Source of the DNA: Dyadobacter sp. CY323
Lineage (GTDB): Bacteria > Bacteroidota > Bacteroidia > Cytophagales > Spirosomataceae
Reading direction: 5' to 3'
Assembly: GCF_021390245.1 (NCBI RefSeq)
Contig: NZ_JAJUXH010000003.1
Location: forward strand, 434,001 to 498,000
Length of the DNA stretch: 64,000 nucleotides
Shown: positions 51,694-61,275 of the stretch, in pieces
Numbering within the stretch: position 1 is the stretch's first letter
Layout of the letters: each line of letters begins with the position of its first letter
Made by a program: the position numbers and the translations under genes
Notes under the pieces: generated by a model
Seen by the model: the letters and a program-made list of their open reading frames with translations, nothing else
Database searches by the model: none
Told to the model about the DNA's origin: nothing

Positions 51694-52602
51694 ATGGAAC
51701 AATACCTCGGTATAGACGTAGGCGGTACTAACGTAAAAATGGGGATCGTTGACGCTACGGATGGACGAATCTCAAATTTTTACAGTCATGATACCGCCAG
51801 CTGGCGCAGTTCAGGCCATTTTATCGACCGATTAGGTGATGCCATCTCACTCCAGCTTGTTGAATATCCCGAGGTTAGGAAAGTAGGAATTGGTGTTCCG
51901 GGCCTGACAACCAGAGACCGGACCACGTTGCTCGAAATCACCGCGATCCCCGAAATCGATGGCATTGCGATTGTTCCTGACTTGAAAGCACGGTTTCCAA
52001 ACCACGAATTTTATCTTGAAAATGATGCTAATGCGGCTGCATTGGGAGAATATTATTTTGGAGAAGACAAACTTCCGGAAGATTACATTTTCGTAACGCT
52101 CGGAACCGGCATCGGTGGCGCGGCGATTATCGACAAGAAGGTTTTCAAAGGCGGGGGCGGTAATGCAATGGAACCCGGGCACGTTCCCTCAAAAAACGGC
52201 AAAGTACTTGAACGCAACATCGGTAAAAAAGAACTGCTTGATCTGGCCAATACCATGCGTGCAGCCTATACCGGCCAAACGCAGCTACCATCCGACGGTA
52301 CTATTTCTACCACCGGGCTTGTAGCTGCTGCGTCGGGAGGTGATGAACTTGCCAAGCAGGTCTTTTATGAAATGGGCTACCTGTTGGGCGAAGGTCTGGT
52401 ATCAATGATCCGCATCCTGGATATCACAACCATTCTGATCGGCGGCGGGATTTCGGCATCATTTGAATTCATTTTACCGGCGATCAACGATCGGTTCAAA
52501 TATTGGTTGACACCTTATTATATTAAAACAATCAGTATTAAACGGGCTACACTTGCCAATGACGCCGGTCTGTTGGGTGCAGCTTCTTTGTGCTTTGATT
52601 GA
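51694..52602 (+). CDS. ROK-family sugar kinase
   Basis: This 302-residue ROK protein has the ATP-binding DVGGTNVKMG at the start and the conserved catalytic Asp in ENDANAAALGEYYFG. The zinc-binding CxCGxxGCxE cluster typical of many ROK kinases is not present: after EPGHVPSKNG comes KVLERNIGKKELLD without cysteines. It therefore looks like a zinc-free ROK glucokinase or N-acetylhexosamine kinase. The ligand is unassigned. It is followed by a family-2 glycosyltransferase gene. Confidence 0.85.
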   Translation: MEQYLGIDVGGTNVKMGIVDATDGRISNFYSHDTASWRSSGHFIDRLGDAISLQLVEYPEVRKVGIGVPGLTTRDRTTLLEITAIPEIDGIAIVPDLKARFPNHEFYLENDANAAALGEYYFGEDKLPEDYIFVTLGTGIGGAAIIDKKVFKGGGGNAMEPGHVPSKNGKVLERNIGKKELLDLANTMRAAYTGQTQLPSDGTISTTGLVAAASGGDELAKQVFYEMGYLLGEGLVSMIRILDITTILIGGGISASFEFILPAINDRFKYWLTPYYIKTISIKRATLANDAGLLGAASLCFD

Positions 52603-52652
52603 TCCCTGACATTTCGTAATCACTTTAAATTAGCCATATCTCAACCTTCCTG

Positions 52653-53363
52653 ATGAAATTATCAGTTATTATTCCCGCGTATAATGAAGAAAAAACGATC
52701 TGGAAAGTGCTTGAAAAGCTCAAATCCGTCGAATTGATCGGTGACTTTAAAAAGGAATTAGTAATTGTTAACGATTGCTCCACGGACAATACCGAGTCCG
52801 TTGCGAAAAGGTTTATTGCCGAGAACCCCGAATTAGAAGTAAGTTATTTCCGTCACGAATACAACCAGGGTAAAGGTGCTGCGCTGCATACCGGTATCCG
52901 CAAAGCTACCGGGGACTACATAATCGTTCAGGATGCTGATCTTGAATATGACCCGGAAGAGTTCAATATTTTGTTAAAACCTGTTATTAACGGCTATGCC
53001 GATGTAGTATATGGCTCCCGTTTTATGGGCGGGAGACCTCACCGCATTCTTTTTTTCTGGCATACCATCGGCAATAAATTTCTGACTTTTCTGAGCAACA
53101 TGTTTACCAACCTCAACCTGACAGATATGGAAACATGTTACAAACTATTTCGCTCCGACCTGCTTAAAGGCCTGGTACTTCGCGAAAACCGTTTCGGCTT
53201 CGAACCCGAAGTGACTGCAAAAATTGCCAAAATCCCTAAAATTAGAATTTACGAAGTCGGCGTTTCCTACTATGGCCGGACTTATGAGGAAGGTAAAAAG
53301 ATCAACTGGAAAGATGGTTTCCGCGCACTTTACTGCATTGTCCGGTACGGTCTCGGCAGCTAA
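52653..53363 (+). CDS. Family 2 glycosyltransferase, dolichyl-phosphate mannose synthase-like
   Basis: This 236-residue GT-A protein opens with SVIIPAYNEEKTI and has NDCSTDNT, GKGAALHTGI and QDADLEYDPEE (DxD), then RFMGGRPHR, as in DPM1/polyprenyl-phosphate sugar synthases. No membrane helix is evident, so it probably acts at the membrane surface. It would make a polyprenyl-phosphate sugar that GT-C enzymes (two are in this window) use as donor. The gene lies 50 bases after a ROK kinase and 125 bases before a methyltransferase. Confidence 0.88.
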   Translation: MKLSVIIPAYNEEKTIWKVLEKLKSVELIGDFKKELVIVNDCSTDNTESVAKRFIAENPELEVSYFRHEYNQGKGAALHTGIRKATGDYIIVQDADLEYDPEEFNILLKPVINGYADVVYGSRFMGGRPHRILFFWHTIGNKFLTFLSNMFTNLNLTDMETCYKLFRSDLLKGLVLRENRFGFEPEVTAKIAKIPKIRIYEVGVSYYGRTYEEGKKINWKDGFRALYCIVRYGLGS

Positions 53364-53488
53364 TCTGCATCACCAAAAAGGGGCATTTTGTTTCCTTGAT
53401 AATTGACACCTGCCTCAGGATAATGCGTTTTGCGAATGATTTGGATGAAATCCAATTTGATTGGATTATCATCTAAAAGTATTTTGCA

Positions 53489-54265
53489 ATGAGCAACCAA
53501 ACTATTGTCGAAGCCCTCATCTCCGATTCTGTTCTAAAAAATAAGATCTGTGCTACCCAGATTAACACAACTGTTTCGGCTTACGACGAAATGTATGTGC
53601 AAGGTGCTGAAAAACATTACTTTCAGACGGGTTTATCAGCTTTGATCAATATTTCCGCGGCACTGCAGCTTTCGGGGAGAACTCCGGAAGAAATTAAAAG
53701 TGTTCTCGATTTTCCCTGCGGGTATGGAAGGGTTTTGCGGTTTACAAAAGCATTATTCAAAAATGCCACCTTTTCTGCCTGCGGACTGGAACAGCGTTAC
53801 CTCGACTTCTGCGCGGAACATTTTAACGCTGACACATTCTTATCAGAACATAAATTCAGCCAAACCAACATTTTAAGAAAATTCGATCTGATTTGGGTCG
53901 GATCTTTATTTACCCATTTATCCAGTGTAAGATTTAAGGAATTATACAAGTTCTTAACTGCGCATTTAAATGATAATGGCCTGTTGGTATTCACCGTTCA
54001 CGGACGTAATTGTTATGGAAAAGTGCAGAAAGGAAGCAAACGGAAATTGATCATTGATTTCGGTTATACCTTGACTGGCTATGGATATTGTCATCAGCAT
54101 GGTACCAAGAAGTTTGGCGATTCGCTGATAAGCCCGGCCTGGCTTCACCATTTTATTGAACAAGAGACTTCGGGCAAAATTGTGATGTGGTCAGAACAGG
54201 GCTGGGGCGATTGGCAGGACGTGATCGCTGTTACGAATAAAAGTCCGGTTTCCTACTTGTTGTGA
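53489..54265 (+). CDS. Class I SAM-dependent methyltransferase
   Basis: This 258-residue protein shows the motif I region VLDFPCGYGRVLRF (D-x-P-C-G-x-G), FDLIWVGSLFTHLSS and LKDNGLLVFTVHG-like segment (HLNDNGLLVFTVHGRN). SAM-binding methyltransferase identity is clear; the substrate is unknown. It is followed by an intergenic region with a terminator for the convergent esterase gene. Confidence 0.85.
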   Translation: MSNQTIVEALISDSVLKNKICATQINTTVSAYDEMYVQGAEKHYFQTGLSALINISAALQLSGRTPEEIKSVLDFPCGYGRVLRFTKALFKNATFSACGLEQRYLDFCAEHFNADTFLSEHKFSQTNILRKFDLIWVGSLFTHLSSVRFKELYKFLTAHLNDNGLLVFTVHGRNCYGKVQKGSKRKLIIDFGYTLTGYGYCHQHGTKKFGDSLISPAWLHHFIEQETSGKIVMWSEQGWGDWQDVIAVTNKSPVSYLL

Positions 54266-54331
54266 AAACAAAATCCTTCTGATATCCTCCGCCTATAATG
54301 TTGAAAACCCGGAATTCCTTATTTGCCTAAA

Positions 54332-54357
54332 ACAAAAAGCCGATGATAATCACCGGC
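54332..54357 (-). terminator. Terminator of the T9SS-secreted esterase gene
   Basis: On the minus strand GCCGGTGA (54357-54350) and TCATCGGC (54346-54339) pair with one wobble around a 3-base loop, followed by TTTTTGTTTT. The pair lies 25 bases after the stop at 54382. Confidence 0.7.
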
Positions 54358-54381
54358 CCAAGTTATTTAAATAAGCTGCAA

Positions 54382-56391
54382 TTACTTTTTAAGTATTTTC
54401 TGATTCATCACACTCCCGTCTGCATTGGTGAGTGAAAGTATATAGATTCCCGAAGGAAGTGTTGACACATTGACCCGATGGTATTTCTGGGCTTCCAGAT
54501 TTCCGGTTAGCAATTTTTGCCCCGAAACATTTAAAAGGTTAAACGAACCAGTTACTGCATTTTTAAATTCAATGCGGATTTCGTCGGAAACCGGGTTGGG
54601 ATACACATTCCAGAAAAGCTCCCGCGCATTTGGTTCAATAGCAAGCAGAGGAACTGTTTTAATGGATACCGTTTTCGCAACTGACTGGGAAGTATTGCTG
54701 AATGCCTGAATGCGATAGTTGTAGGTTGCATCCGGTGAAACATCTTTGTCCTCATACGATAAGGTCTTCCCGTCCAATGTCTTTACCGGCTTAAAATCAG
54801 TATCGGTTTCCGTTTTCCTTTCGAGTACATAGCTTTCAGCTCCGGCAGACGCCCAGGAAACAATTACTGTCGCAAGATCTGATTCTTTGACCTCAAATGG
54901 ATTTACGACCAATAAATCGGCAATGGGAACTTCCTGAAACGAAAATGCAGGCAATCCGCGGATATTTTTTAAAAACGGCCCGTAGTAGGACCGAACCTGC
55001 TCTCCTTTGTAGGCAGGCAGGTAAGTCAGTCTTTTCGCGTTCGATGCGGCCGGCAGTTTCAGTGTAAGCATGTTTCCATTCGCAGTTCCGGTAGTTATTC
55101 CGGCGGGTTTTGTTTCATCCGCATCGAAAAAGAACACGTCTCTCAGGCTTTTGGTAAATTTTACCCCGTTCACATCGTCCATGAGCGTATCCTTTGGCCA
55201 GACCAGCTTCTGGTCCTGGTTGAAAAGAAGGGTAATCTCATCCTTTTTTTCTGAGGAGTAAAATACCTTTTTTATATCCGGACAATCCACATTGCTGCTG
55301 TCCGTTGATCCGTACAGTTTTGGCCTAATGAAATTGTAAATGCGGCGCCCAAATTCCTGATAGCCGGCCAGATTGTAATGGATTCCATCAAAGCCAGGTA
55401 AATCCGAAGCACTGAAAGTATCCGTTTTGGGATAAATGTATTTGGTCCGTCGCTGGAAGTCGCGGATCTTTCCAGCCTCGTAATAAGGCATGAACAATAC
55501 CGGGATCTGGATCACCACAAACTTCTCAACCTGTGGATAGTCGGTTTGCCAGTACTTAAAAAGCTTATCGTATTCCTTGTCGTAGCCAGGAATGTTTTCA
55601 ATCGCTTCCTGCTCGCCCTGATACCAGAAAAATGCCCGTATCCGTTTGGGTTTGGCCACTTTGATCCTTCCGTAAAGCAACCCATACAGCGACGTCGTCG
55701 CCGGGTTGGGTGCATTTCGTTCGCTATGGTATATAATGTAGGATCCGGGTAAACTTCCGTTGATCACGCAGGTTGGGATCCCCTCATTTTCAAGAATATA
55801 TCGCTGCATTTGCACGCCCCAGGCGCCGGCATAAGGCCAGGACCAGGATGACCCTATCCAGAGTGAATCACCCTGGCCGATTCCCGGGTTGTCGTCAGGT
55901 GTCCGGGCGATCGTGCGGGCATACTTGCTACTCCAGTTTCCGAAATGGATCGCCGATGCATTGGATTGCCCGCTGATCACATAAAAGTCGCCGGCAACCA
56001 CGTCGCTCCGTTTCACAACCAGTAGAGAATCAGTCGTTTTGCAGGCATATACCTCAAACTCGTAGTCAGCCATTTCGGCTTTAATTTTTGGCTTAAAATC
56101 AAAACTGGCCGACGTTTTCCCGGCATAATCGAGCACTGATTTCATGTATCCGACCCGCTCTTTATTACGGTAAGTAACAACCGAAAAGTGATTCCAGCCA
56201 GCAATTTCAATCACACCCGATATTGGTACTTCGGCCGTATTGTCATCCTCCCGGGCATACAACTGCATGTCTTTCGGGAGATTGTTGAAAACCACGGAAT
56301 AGAAGCGTTGCGCATCACTTTCGAACCCAAAACTGCAAAGCAGAACAAGAAATATCAGAACCTTTTTAACGGTAAAATTCATTTCATTCAA
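54382..56391 (-). CDS. T9SS-secreted SGNH/sialate O-acetylesterase-like protein
   Basis: This 669-residue protein has a signal peptide (VLIFLVLLCSFGFESDAQ). Its catalytic domain carries the SGNH serine Ser143 in ISGQSNAS and a C-terminal DGIHYNLAGY with His, as in SASA sialate O-acetylesterases. A fibronectin-like module and the 80-residue T9SS type A sorting domain follow, with WNVYPNPVSDEIRI and LLNVSGQKLLTGNL. It probably removes acetyl groups from polysaccharides at the cell surface. The gene lies downstream of the GT-C and murB genes on the same strand. Confidence 0.88.
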   Translation of the reverse strand: MNEMNFTVKKVLIFLVLLCSFGFESDAQRFYSVVFNNLPKDMQLYAREDDNTAEVPISGVIEIAGWNHFSVVTYRNKERVGYMKSVLDYAGKTSASFDFKPKIKAEMADYEFEVYACKTTDSLLVVKRSDVVAGDFYVISGQSNASAIHFGNWSSKYARTIARTPDDNPGIGQGDSLWIGSSWSWPYAGAWGVQMQRYILENEGIPTCVINGSLPGSYIIYHSERNAPNPATTSLYGLLYGRIKVAKPKRIRAFFWYQGEQEAIENIPGYDKEYDKLFKYWQTDYPQVEKFVVIQIPVLFMPYYEAGKIRDFQRRTKYIYPKTDTFSASDLPGFDGIHYNLAGYQEFGRRIYNFIRPKLYGSTDSSNVDCPDIKKVFYSSEKKDEITLLFNQDQKLVWPKDTLMDDVNGVKFTKSLRDVFFFDADETKPAGITTGTANGNMLTLKLPAASNAKRLTYLPAYKGEQVRSYYGPFLKNIRGLPAFSFQEVPIADLLVVNPFEVKESDLATVIVSWASAGAESYVLERKTETDTDFKPVKTLDGKTLSYEDKDVSPDATYNYRIQAFSNTSQSVAKTVSIKTVPLLAIEPNARELFWNVYPNPVSDEIRIEFKNAVTGSFNLLNVSGQKLLTGNLEAQKYHRVNVSTLPSGIYILSLTNADGSVMNQKILKK

Positions 56392-56454
56392 AAATCTTTA
56401 TTGTGATTACTGTCTCCGGATACCTTAAAACAAAAGCGTATAAATATATTGTTA

Positions 56455-57699
56455 TTATTTTGGATTTGCTGATCCGTCAGCTTCGGCCGGCTGACTTTGT
56501 AAAGACCATTGTTTATCGAACATCGCCAGAAACCAAAGCCCCATAATCAACGGCAGCGAATATTTGTCCCACGATAACTGCGCTTTCCCAAGTAAAAAAA
56601 CATTTACCAAAACCATCCAGCTGGCCAGATTGATGTGGGGAACTACAAATCGCATTAGCGTGATCAGCATGAATATCCCGAAAACAAGCTGCTTTACGAA
56701 ACCTGTAACGCCAATGGACATCAGCGCCTGATCCACATATCCGAGGTACGGCCAGGTGAAATAAGGATTGTGAGCCTGTTTGGCCGGAAAGATAACAACC
56801 AGCGCAGCAACGATTATCAAACAGGCAATAAAAGGTTTAGGGTACTTTTTAGGATATGTGAGCAACAGCTTGATCTTACCGCTAAAAACCATTTCCGGAA
56901 TCACATAATATACGGCAATCACCACCGAAGAGTACAGCACATACCCGAAGTTGTACTGGATCAGTTTATCGGAATCGTAATGCTGCTCAGCCATCACCGG
57001 GGCCGGGGCCGGACCACCCCAAAGTACTACCCATGGTACAATGCTTAGAATCGCCGCGGCATAATAGATCCATGTTTTGTTTTTGAAACCATTGGCACTA
57101 AACGTTTTTAAATCAGTTGATCGCTTAAAAATCTCAACTATCTCAAAAGCCGCGACTGCTGCCGGAAAAGCGAGCATGTACTGGCGACAGCAAATCGCCG
57201 CCGCGAAGCATAACAACCCTGCCCAATGCGCCTGCTTCAAATAAGCAACGATCCCGCCGAGCACGAAAAACATAGCGAATATGTCAGTATAGTAATAAAC
57301 GCTGCACAGGTAATAGTTTGGGAAAATCATCAATCCGGCCAGGCAAAGCCAAAAACGCTTTGAGTTTGCGGGACTGTTCCAGATAAAAAGCATTAGCAAT
57401 GAGAAACTGACAAAAAAAGTCAATAGCCTTAAATGCTGGATATTTTCACCGAATACCCGTACAACCCAGCCGCCCAGAATGAAAGGAATGGGCGTATTTA
57501 ACTCATTATAGCTTTTTAATAGATCGACCGAAGGAATGGGTTCCGTGCTGAAAAAGACGGCGGTAGGGAGGTAATGAAATTCATCCTGATAAAGGCTGAC
57601 GGTAAATCTTTCTTTTAGGAAAAAGATGAATACAAATAATAAGAGTACAAATAGCGATGCGTATAACTTTCTCTGCTGCATAATTTCGGAGGGGATCAT
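56455..57699 (-). CDS. Second GT-C-fold membrane protein (Alg10/ArnT-like)
   Basis: This 414-residue protein has about ten helices. The first loop has YQDEFHYLPTAVFFS followed by ELNTPIPFILGG, resembling the D-E-x-H and N-T-P motifs of GT-C transferases such as ALG10-like enzymes. A second possible start is Met7 (57681). It follows murB by 6 bases on the same strand, so they are probably cotranscribed, though no biochemical link is known. Family placement is by motif only. Confidence 0.7.
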   Translation of the reverse strand: MIPSEIMQQRKLYASLFVLLLFVFIFFLKERFTVSLYQDEFHYLPTAVFFSTEPIPSVDLLKSYNELNTPIPFILGGWVVRVFGENIQHLRLLTFFVSFSLLMLFIWNSPANSKRFWLCLAGLMIFPNYYLCSVYYYTDIFAMFFVLGGIVAYLKQAHWAGLLCFAAAICCRQYMLAFPAAVAAFEIVEIFKRSTDLKTFSANGFKNKTWIYYAAAILSIVPWVVLWGGPAPAPVMAEQHYDSDKLIQYNFGYVLYSSVVIAVYYVIPEMVFSGKIKLLLTYPKKYPKPFIACLIIVAALVVIFPAKQAHNPYFTWPYLGYVDQALMSIGVTGFVKQLVFGIFMLITLMRFVVPHINLASWMVLVNVFLLGKAQLSWDKYSLPLIMGLWFLAMFDKQWSLQSQPAEADGSANPK

Positions 57700-57705
57700 T
57701 TAAAA

Positions 57706-58722
57706 TTAGACAAAGTTGACTTCTGCATTCAAACGGATGCCGAATTTAGCTTCGACAGAATCCTGGATTCGTTCGGATAATAATTTGATTTCGCTTCCGG
57801 TACCTCCGCCGTAATTTACCAGTACCAGTGCCTGCTTTTCATGTACCCCGATATTCCCCTCGCGAAATCCCTTCCAGCCCGCCTGTTCGATCAGCCACCC
57901 CGCCGGAACCTTCGTTTTTTCGTCATTTACAGGATAGCCAGGTACACCCGGAAATACGTCTTTAAGTAATTCGAATTGTTTTACAGGTATTTCAGGGTTT
58001 TTGAAAAAGCTGCCTGCATTACCGATCACCGCCGGATCCGGAAGTTTACTTCTCCGGATTTTCATAATCGCCTCACTCACATATTTTACTGATGGTTCAG
58101 TCGCATTCATCTCCTGCAATGTCCGCTGCACATCGCCATATCCCACATTCAGAACAGGGTTTTTGCTCAAAATCAATGTCGCGCCGGTAATGATGTATTG
58201 ATTTTTCGCTTCTTTTTTAAATATGCTTTCGCGATAGCCAAAATTACATTCTGCCTTTGAAAAGATACGCACATCCCCCGTTTCTATCTCCACAGCCTCC
58301 ACAGATTCGATAATGTCTTTGATTTCAGCACCATAAGCACCGATATTTTGCATGGGCGCTGCGCCGACCGTACCTGGGATCAATGCGAGATTTTCGGCCC
58401 CCCCGTAATTTTTCTCTACGCAATACATCACGAAATTGTGCCAAATCTCTCCCGCGCCCACTTTCAGCCATACGTTCAATTCATCCTCTTTTATTTTATG
58501 GATTCCTTGGATCTCAGGATGAATGACCAATGCGTCGACATTTTTGGTAAACAAAACGTTGCTTCCCCCGCCCAGGATAAATTTTGGAGCAGATTTCCAT
58601 ACCGGATCCTGCAAGATTTCTGTTAATTCCTGTACAGACTGCGCTTCTGCGTAGTAATCGGCTGTTGCTTCAAGTCCGAAAGTATTATAATGTCGAAGAG
58701 AGAAGTCCTTTTGAATCTGCAT
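57706..58722 (-). CDS. murB: UDP-N-acetylmuramate dehydrogenase
   Basis: This 338-residue enzyme reduces UDP-GlcNAc-enolpyruvate to UDP-MurNAc, a committed step of peptidoglycan synthesis, with FAD and NADPH. It shows FILGGGSNVLF, NIGAYGAEIKD and the catalytic serine in GNAGSFFKNPEI. It has the extra C-terminal domain of type I MurB, and the catalytic Glu near the end in LNAEVNFV. The gene stands at the head of a probable operon with the GT-C gene. Confidence 0.96.
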   Translation of the reverse strand: MQIQKDFSLRHYNTFGLEATADYYAEAQSVQELTEILQDPVWKSAPKFILGGGSNVLFTKNVDALVIHPEIQGIHKIKEDELNVWLKVGAGEIWHNFVMYCVEKNYGGAENLALIPGTVGAAPMQNIGAYGAEIKDIIESVEAVEIETGDVRIFSKAECNFGYRESIFKKEAKNQYIITGATLILSKNPVLNVGYGDVQRTLQEMNATEPSVKYVSEAIMKIRRSKLPDPAVIGNAGSFFKNPEIPVKQFELLKDVFPGVPGYPVNDEKTKVPAGWLIEQAGWKGFREGNIGVHEKQALVLVNYGGGTGSEIKLLSERIQDSVEAKFGIRLNAEVNFV

Positions 58723-58833
58723 TGAAAATCGGGATAGTGACAGTAAAGTTAGGTATTACATTCAAAAATAAGTGGTATGGTGATTCATCCATTTTTGATT
58801 AAGTTTGTGAGTTCCGTCATAACAGAATAAGGT

Positions 58834-59397
58834 ATGAGACTGAAAAACAAAGTTTTATGGGCATTCCATATCGGAATAATTATAATTTCAGGTTGCAGCA
58901 GGAAATCCGTTGTGAGTTCTTCCGGCTCTGAATACCGGGAAGACCTGGCGGGTGTCCGCCCACGTTACGAATACGTTGAGCCTTCTTTCGACAAGCCGGA
59001 GGCAGTTACTACCCCCAAAAACAACCCGGTCCCAAAAGCAAATGCCGACAAACCTTTGTATGTAAATAAAAGACTGGAAACGGTTCTGGATACATTGTCG
59101 AAGCACAACAAATCGATTCGATACATAAACGGTTTCCGGATTCAAATTTACGTTGGTAATGTGAGACAGGAGGCGGATGCAGCGAAGTCATATATTTATC
59201 AGGCTTTCCCGGACCTTAATCCATATGTGTCTTACACACAGCCTACTTATCGGGTAAAAGCAGGTGATTTTATGTACCGCAGCGATGCAGAACAGTATTT
59301 GGATCTGATTCGGGAACAATACTCATCCGCAGTAATTCTATCCGACAGAGTGGATATTAAAAGAAGTTTGACATTGAGCTCATCGTCAGAGAATTAA
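58834..59397 (+). CDS. SPOR-domain lipoprotein
   Basis: This 187-residue protein has a lipobox in IIIISGCSRK (Cys at residue 21) and a disordered Pro/Lys-rich stretch. A C-terminal SPOR-like region of about 75 residues (INGFRIQIYVGNVRQEADAAKSYIY through YLDLIREQYSSAVILSDR) follows. SPOR domains bind denuded septal peptidoglycan. It is probably anchored in the outer or inner membrane leaflet and acts in cell division or wall remodelling. Flanking genes (murB, gmd) fit envelope work but are not clearly in one operon. Confidence 0.85.
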   Translation: MRLKNKVLWAFHIGIIIISGCSRKSVVSSSGSEYREDLAGVRPRYEYVEPSFDKPEAVTTPKNNPVPKANADKPLYVNKRLETVLDTLSKHNKSIRYINGFRIQIYVGNVRQEADAAKSYIYQAFPDLNPYVSYTQPTYRVKAGDFMYRSDAEQYLDLIREQYSSAVILSDRVDIKRSLTLSSSSEN

Positions 59398-59474
59398 TTC
59401 GATAACCAAAATTGCTTTTTGAACGTATATAACTTATTTTTAGTCAATACCATTTACATACCATCACTTAAAGA

Positions 59475-60587
59475 ATGAAAAAAGCCCTAATTACCGGAAT
59501 CACCGGCCAGGATGGTTCTTACTTAGCTGAACTCCTTTTAAGCAAAGGATATGAAGTTCACGGTATCAAACGTCGCAGTTCATTGTTCAACACGCAGCGG
59601 ATCGACCACATCTATGAGGATCCACACGAAAAGAATATTCGGTTTCACCTGCATTATGGTGATCTGAGCGACTCTACCAACATCATCCGGATTATCCAGG
59701 AAGTTCAGCCTGACGAAATTTATAACCTCGGTGCCATGTCGCACGTGCAGGTGAGTTTTGAAGAACCGGAATACACAGCCAATGTGGATGGTATCGGGAC
59801 TTTGCGCATTTTAGAAGCGGTACGTTTATTGGGGTTGACGAAGAAAACGAAAATATACCAGGCTTCCACTTCCGAACTTTACGGATTGGTGCAAGCTGTA
59901 CCTCAATCTGAAACAACGCCTTTCTACCCTCGTTCGCCATACGCCGTTGCGAAGCTATATGGCTATTGGATTACTGTGAATTACCGCGAGGCTTACGATA
60001 TGTTTGCGGTAAATGGTATCCTCTTCAACCACGAGTCTCCATTGAGAGGCGAAACGTTCGTAACAAGGAAAATCACCCGCGCAGTTGCCCGTATCGCATT
60101 AGGCCTGCAAGACAAAATATATCTCGGAAACCTGGACGCTCAGCGCGACTGGGGACATGCAAAAGACTTCGTGGAAGCAATGTGGCTGATTCTTCAGCAG
60201 GAAGTTGCGGAGGATTATGTAATTGCAACCGGTGTTACTACCCGCATCCGCGACTTCGTTAAAATGGCATTTGCCGAAGTTGGTATTGATGTGGAATTCA
60301 CAGGTGAAGGTGTAAATGAGATCGCAAAAGTGGCTGGTTGCTCCAATCCTGAATATCAACTGGAAATCGGTCGTGAGATCGTTGCGGTTGATCCACGTTA
60401 CTTCCGTCCAACCGAGGTGGAATTGCTGATTGGAGATCCTACCAAGTCAATGACCAAATTAGGCTGGAAACCAAAGTATGATTTGAAGGCTTTGGTAAAC
60501 GACATGGTCACTGCCGATGTAGCATTATTCAAGAAAGACAGATTACTGGAAAGCAGCGGGCACCGCGTTCCAAACTATTACGAATAA
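59475..60587 (+). CDS. gmd: GDP-mannose 4,6-dehydratase
   Basis: This 370-residue SDR-type enzyme converts GDP-mannose to GDP-4-keto-6-deoxymannose, the entry to GDP-fucose and GDP-rhamnose. It shows [20 protein letters not shown] for NADP binding. The catalytic Thr132, Glu134 (STSELYG), Tyr156 and Lys160 ([10 protein letters not shown]) are present. Length is normal. GDP-fucose synthase is not adjacent. A perfect 22-bp terminator follows. Confidence 0.95.
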   Translation: MKKALITGITGQDGSYLAELLLSKGYEVHGIKRRSSLFNTQRIDHIYEDPHEKNIRFHLHYGDLSDSTNIIRIIQEVQPDEIYNLGAMSHVQVSFEEPEYTANVDGIGTLRILEAVRLLGLTKKTKIYQASTSELYGLVQAVPQSETTPFYPRSPYAVAKLYGYWITVNYREAYDMFAVNGILFNHESPLRGETFVTRKITRAVARIALGLQDKIYLGNLDAQRDWGHAKDFVEAMWLILQQEVAEDYVIATGVTTRIRDFVKMAFAEVGIDVEFTGEGVNEIAKVAGCSNPEYQLEIGREIVAVDPRYFRPTEVELLIGDPTKSMTKLGWKPKYDLKALVNDMVTADVALFKKDRLLESSGHRVPNYYE

Positions 60588-60597
60588 GAGTCTTAAC

Positions 60598-60646
60598 AAA
60601 GAAAAATCCCCCGCAGAAACATTTTTTCTGCGGGGGATTTTTCTTT
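60598..60646. terminator. Bidirectional terminator between gmd and the thioredoxin-like gene
   Basis: A perfect 22-bp inverted repeat (60598-60619 and 60625-60646) with a 5-base loop lies between convergent genes. The A/T-rich outer ends give T-runs on both strands. Confidence 0.93.
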
Positions 60647-60653
60647 GTTATTC

Positions 60654-61121
60654 CTAAGCGTCAACCGGCGTCTTTAAGACCGACTTAGCAGTTTTGATCA
60701 ACGCCTCGGGTTGCTGATAACCTAATACCTGTTTCACAATATTCCCTTTCGGGTCAATGAAGAAAAGTGTCGGGTACCCTTGTATTTCGAATTTTTTGGC
60801 AAGTTCAGGGCCCTCGCCGCTTTCCATATCAAATTTTACATTGATAAAATTCTTGTTAAAAACGTCCGCCACATCTGTACGGGTGAAAACGTTTTTCTGA
60901 AGCAGTTTACACGGTCCGCACCAGGTAGTATATGCATCAAAAAAGATGACTTTCTTCTCTTTTTTTGCTTTTTTAAGAATAGCAGCCCAGGAGCCTTCTG
61001 TAAACTGGATGCCCTTTTCCGCTGCTTTTTCGTTCTTTCTATCTCCCTCTTTTGCGAATGTAACCGAAAGAGATAGGGCAAAAACTACAATCAGAAAGCT
61101 TAATTTCCTTAGACTCTTCAT
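60654..61121 (-). CDS. Thioredoxin-family secreted protein
   Basis: From ATG 61121 this is 155 residues with a signal peptide (MKSLRKLSFLIVVFALSLSVTFA). A longer frame to 61190 would bury the signal, so the shorter form is taken. The active site is WCGPC (Cys68, Cys71 numbering from this start) with a cis-proline in YPTLFFI. This suggests a periplasmic disulfide reductase or oxidase of the DsbE/TlpA-like or thioredoxin-fold kind. It has its own promoter region shared with the divergent engB gene. Confidence 0.9.
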   Translation of the reverse strand: MKSLRKLSFLIVVFALSLSVTFAKEGDRKNEKAAEKGIQFTEGSWAAILKKAKKEKKVIFFDAYTTWCGPCKLLQKNVFTRTDVADVFNKNFINVKFDMESGEGPELAKKFEIQGYPTLFFIDPKGNIVKQVLGYQQPEALIKTAKSVLKTPVDA

Positions 61122-61243
61122 CTGTTCATGTTGATTATGATGACTTAACTCCGTTGTAACGAAAGTACTTAGTTGTTTTATTTTATCCAATACGACCGAA
61201 ACATCCCGATCCGGTCAAAAGTGGTGCCTCCATTCAAAATCGG

Positions 61244-61251
61244 TACCTTTG
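61244..61251 (+). promoter_or_regulatory. -7 element before engB
   Basis: TACCTTTG matches TAnnTTTG, 24 bases before the ATG at 61276. It argues against the TTG at 61249, which lies inside it. Confidence 0.55.
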
Positions 61252-61275
61252 CATTTTAATAAACATCAAAAAAAT

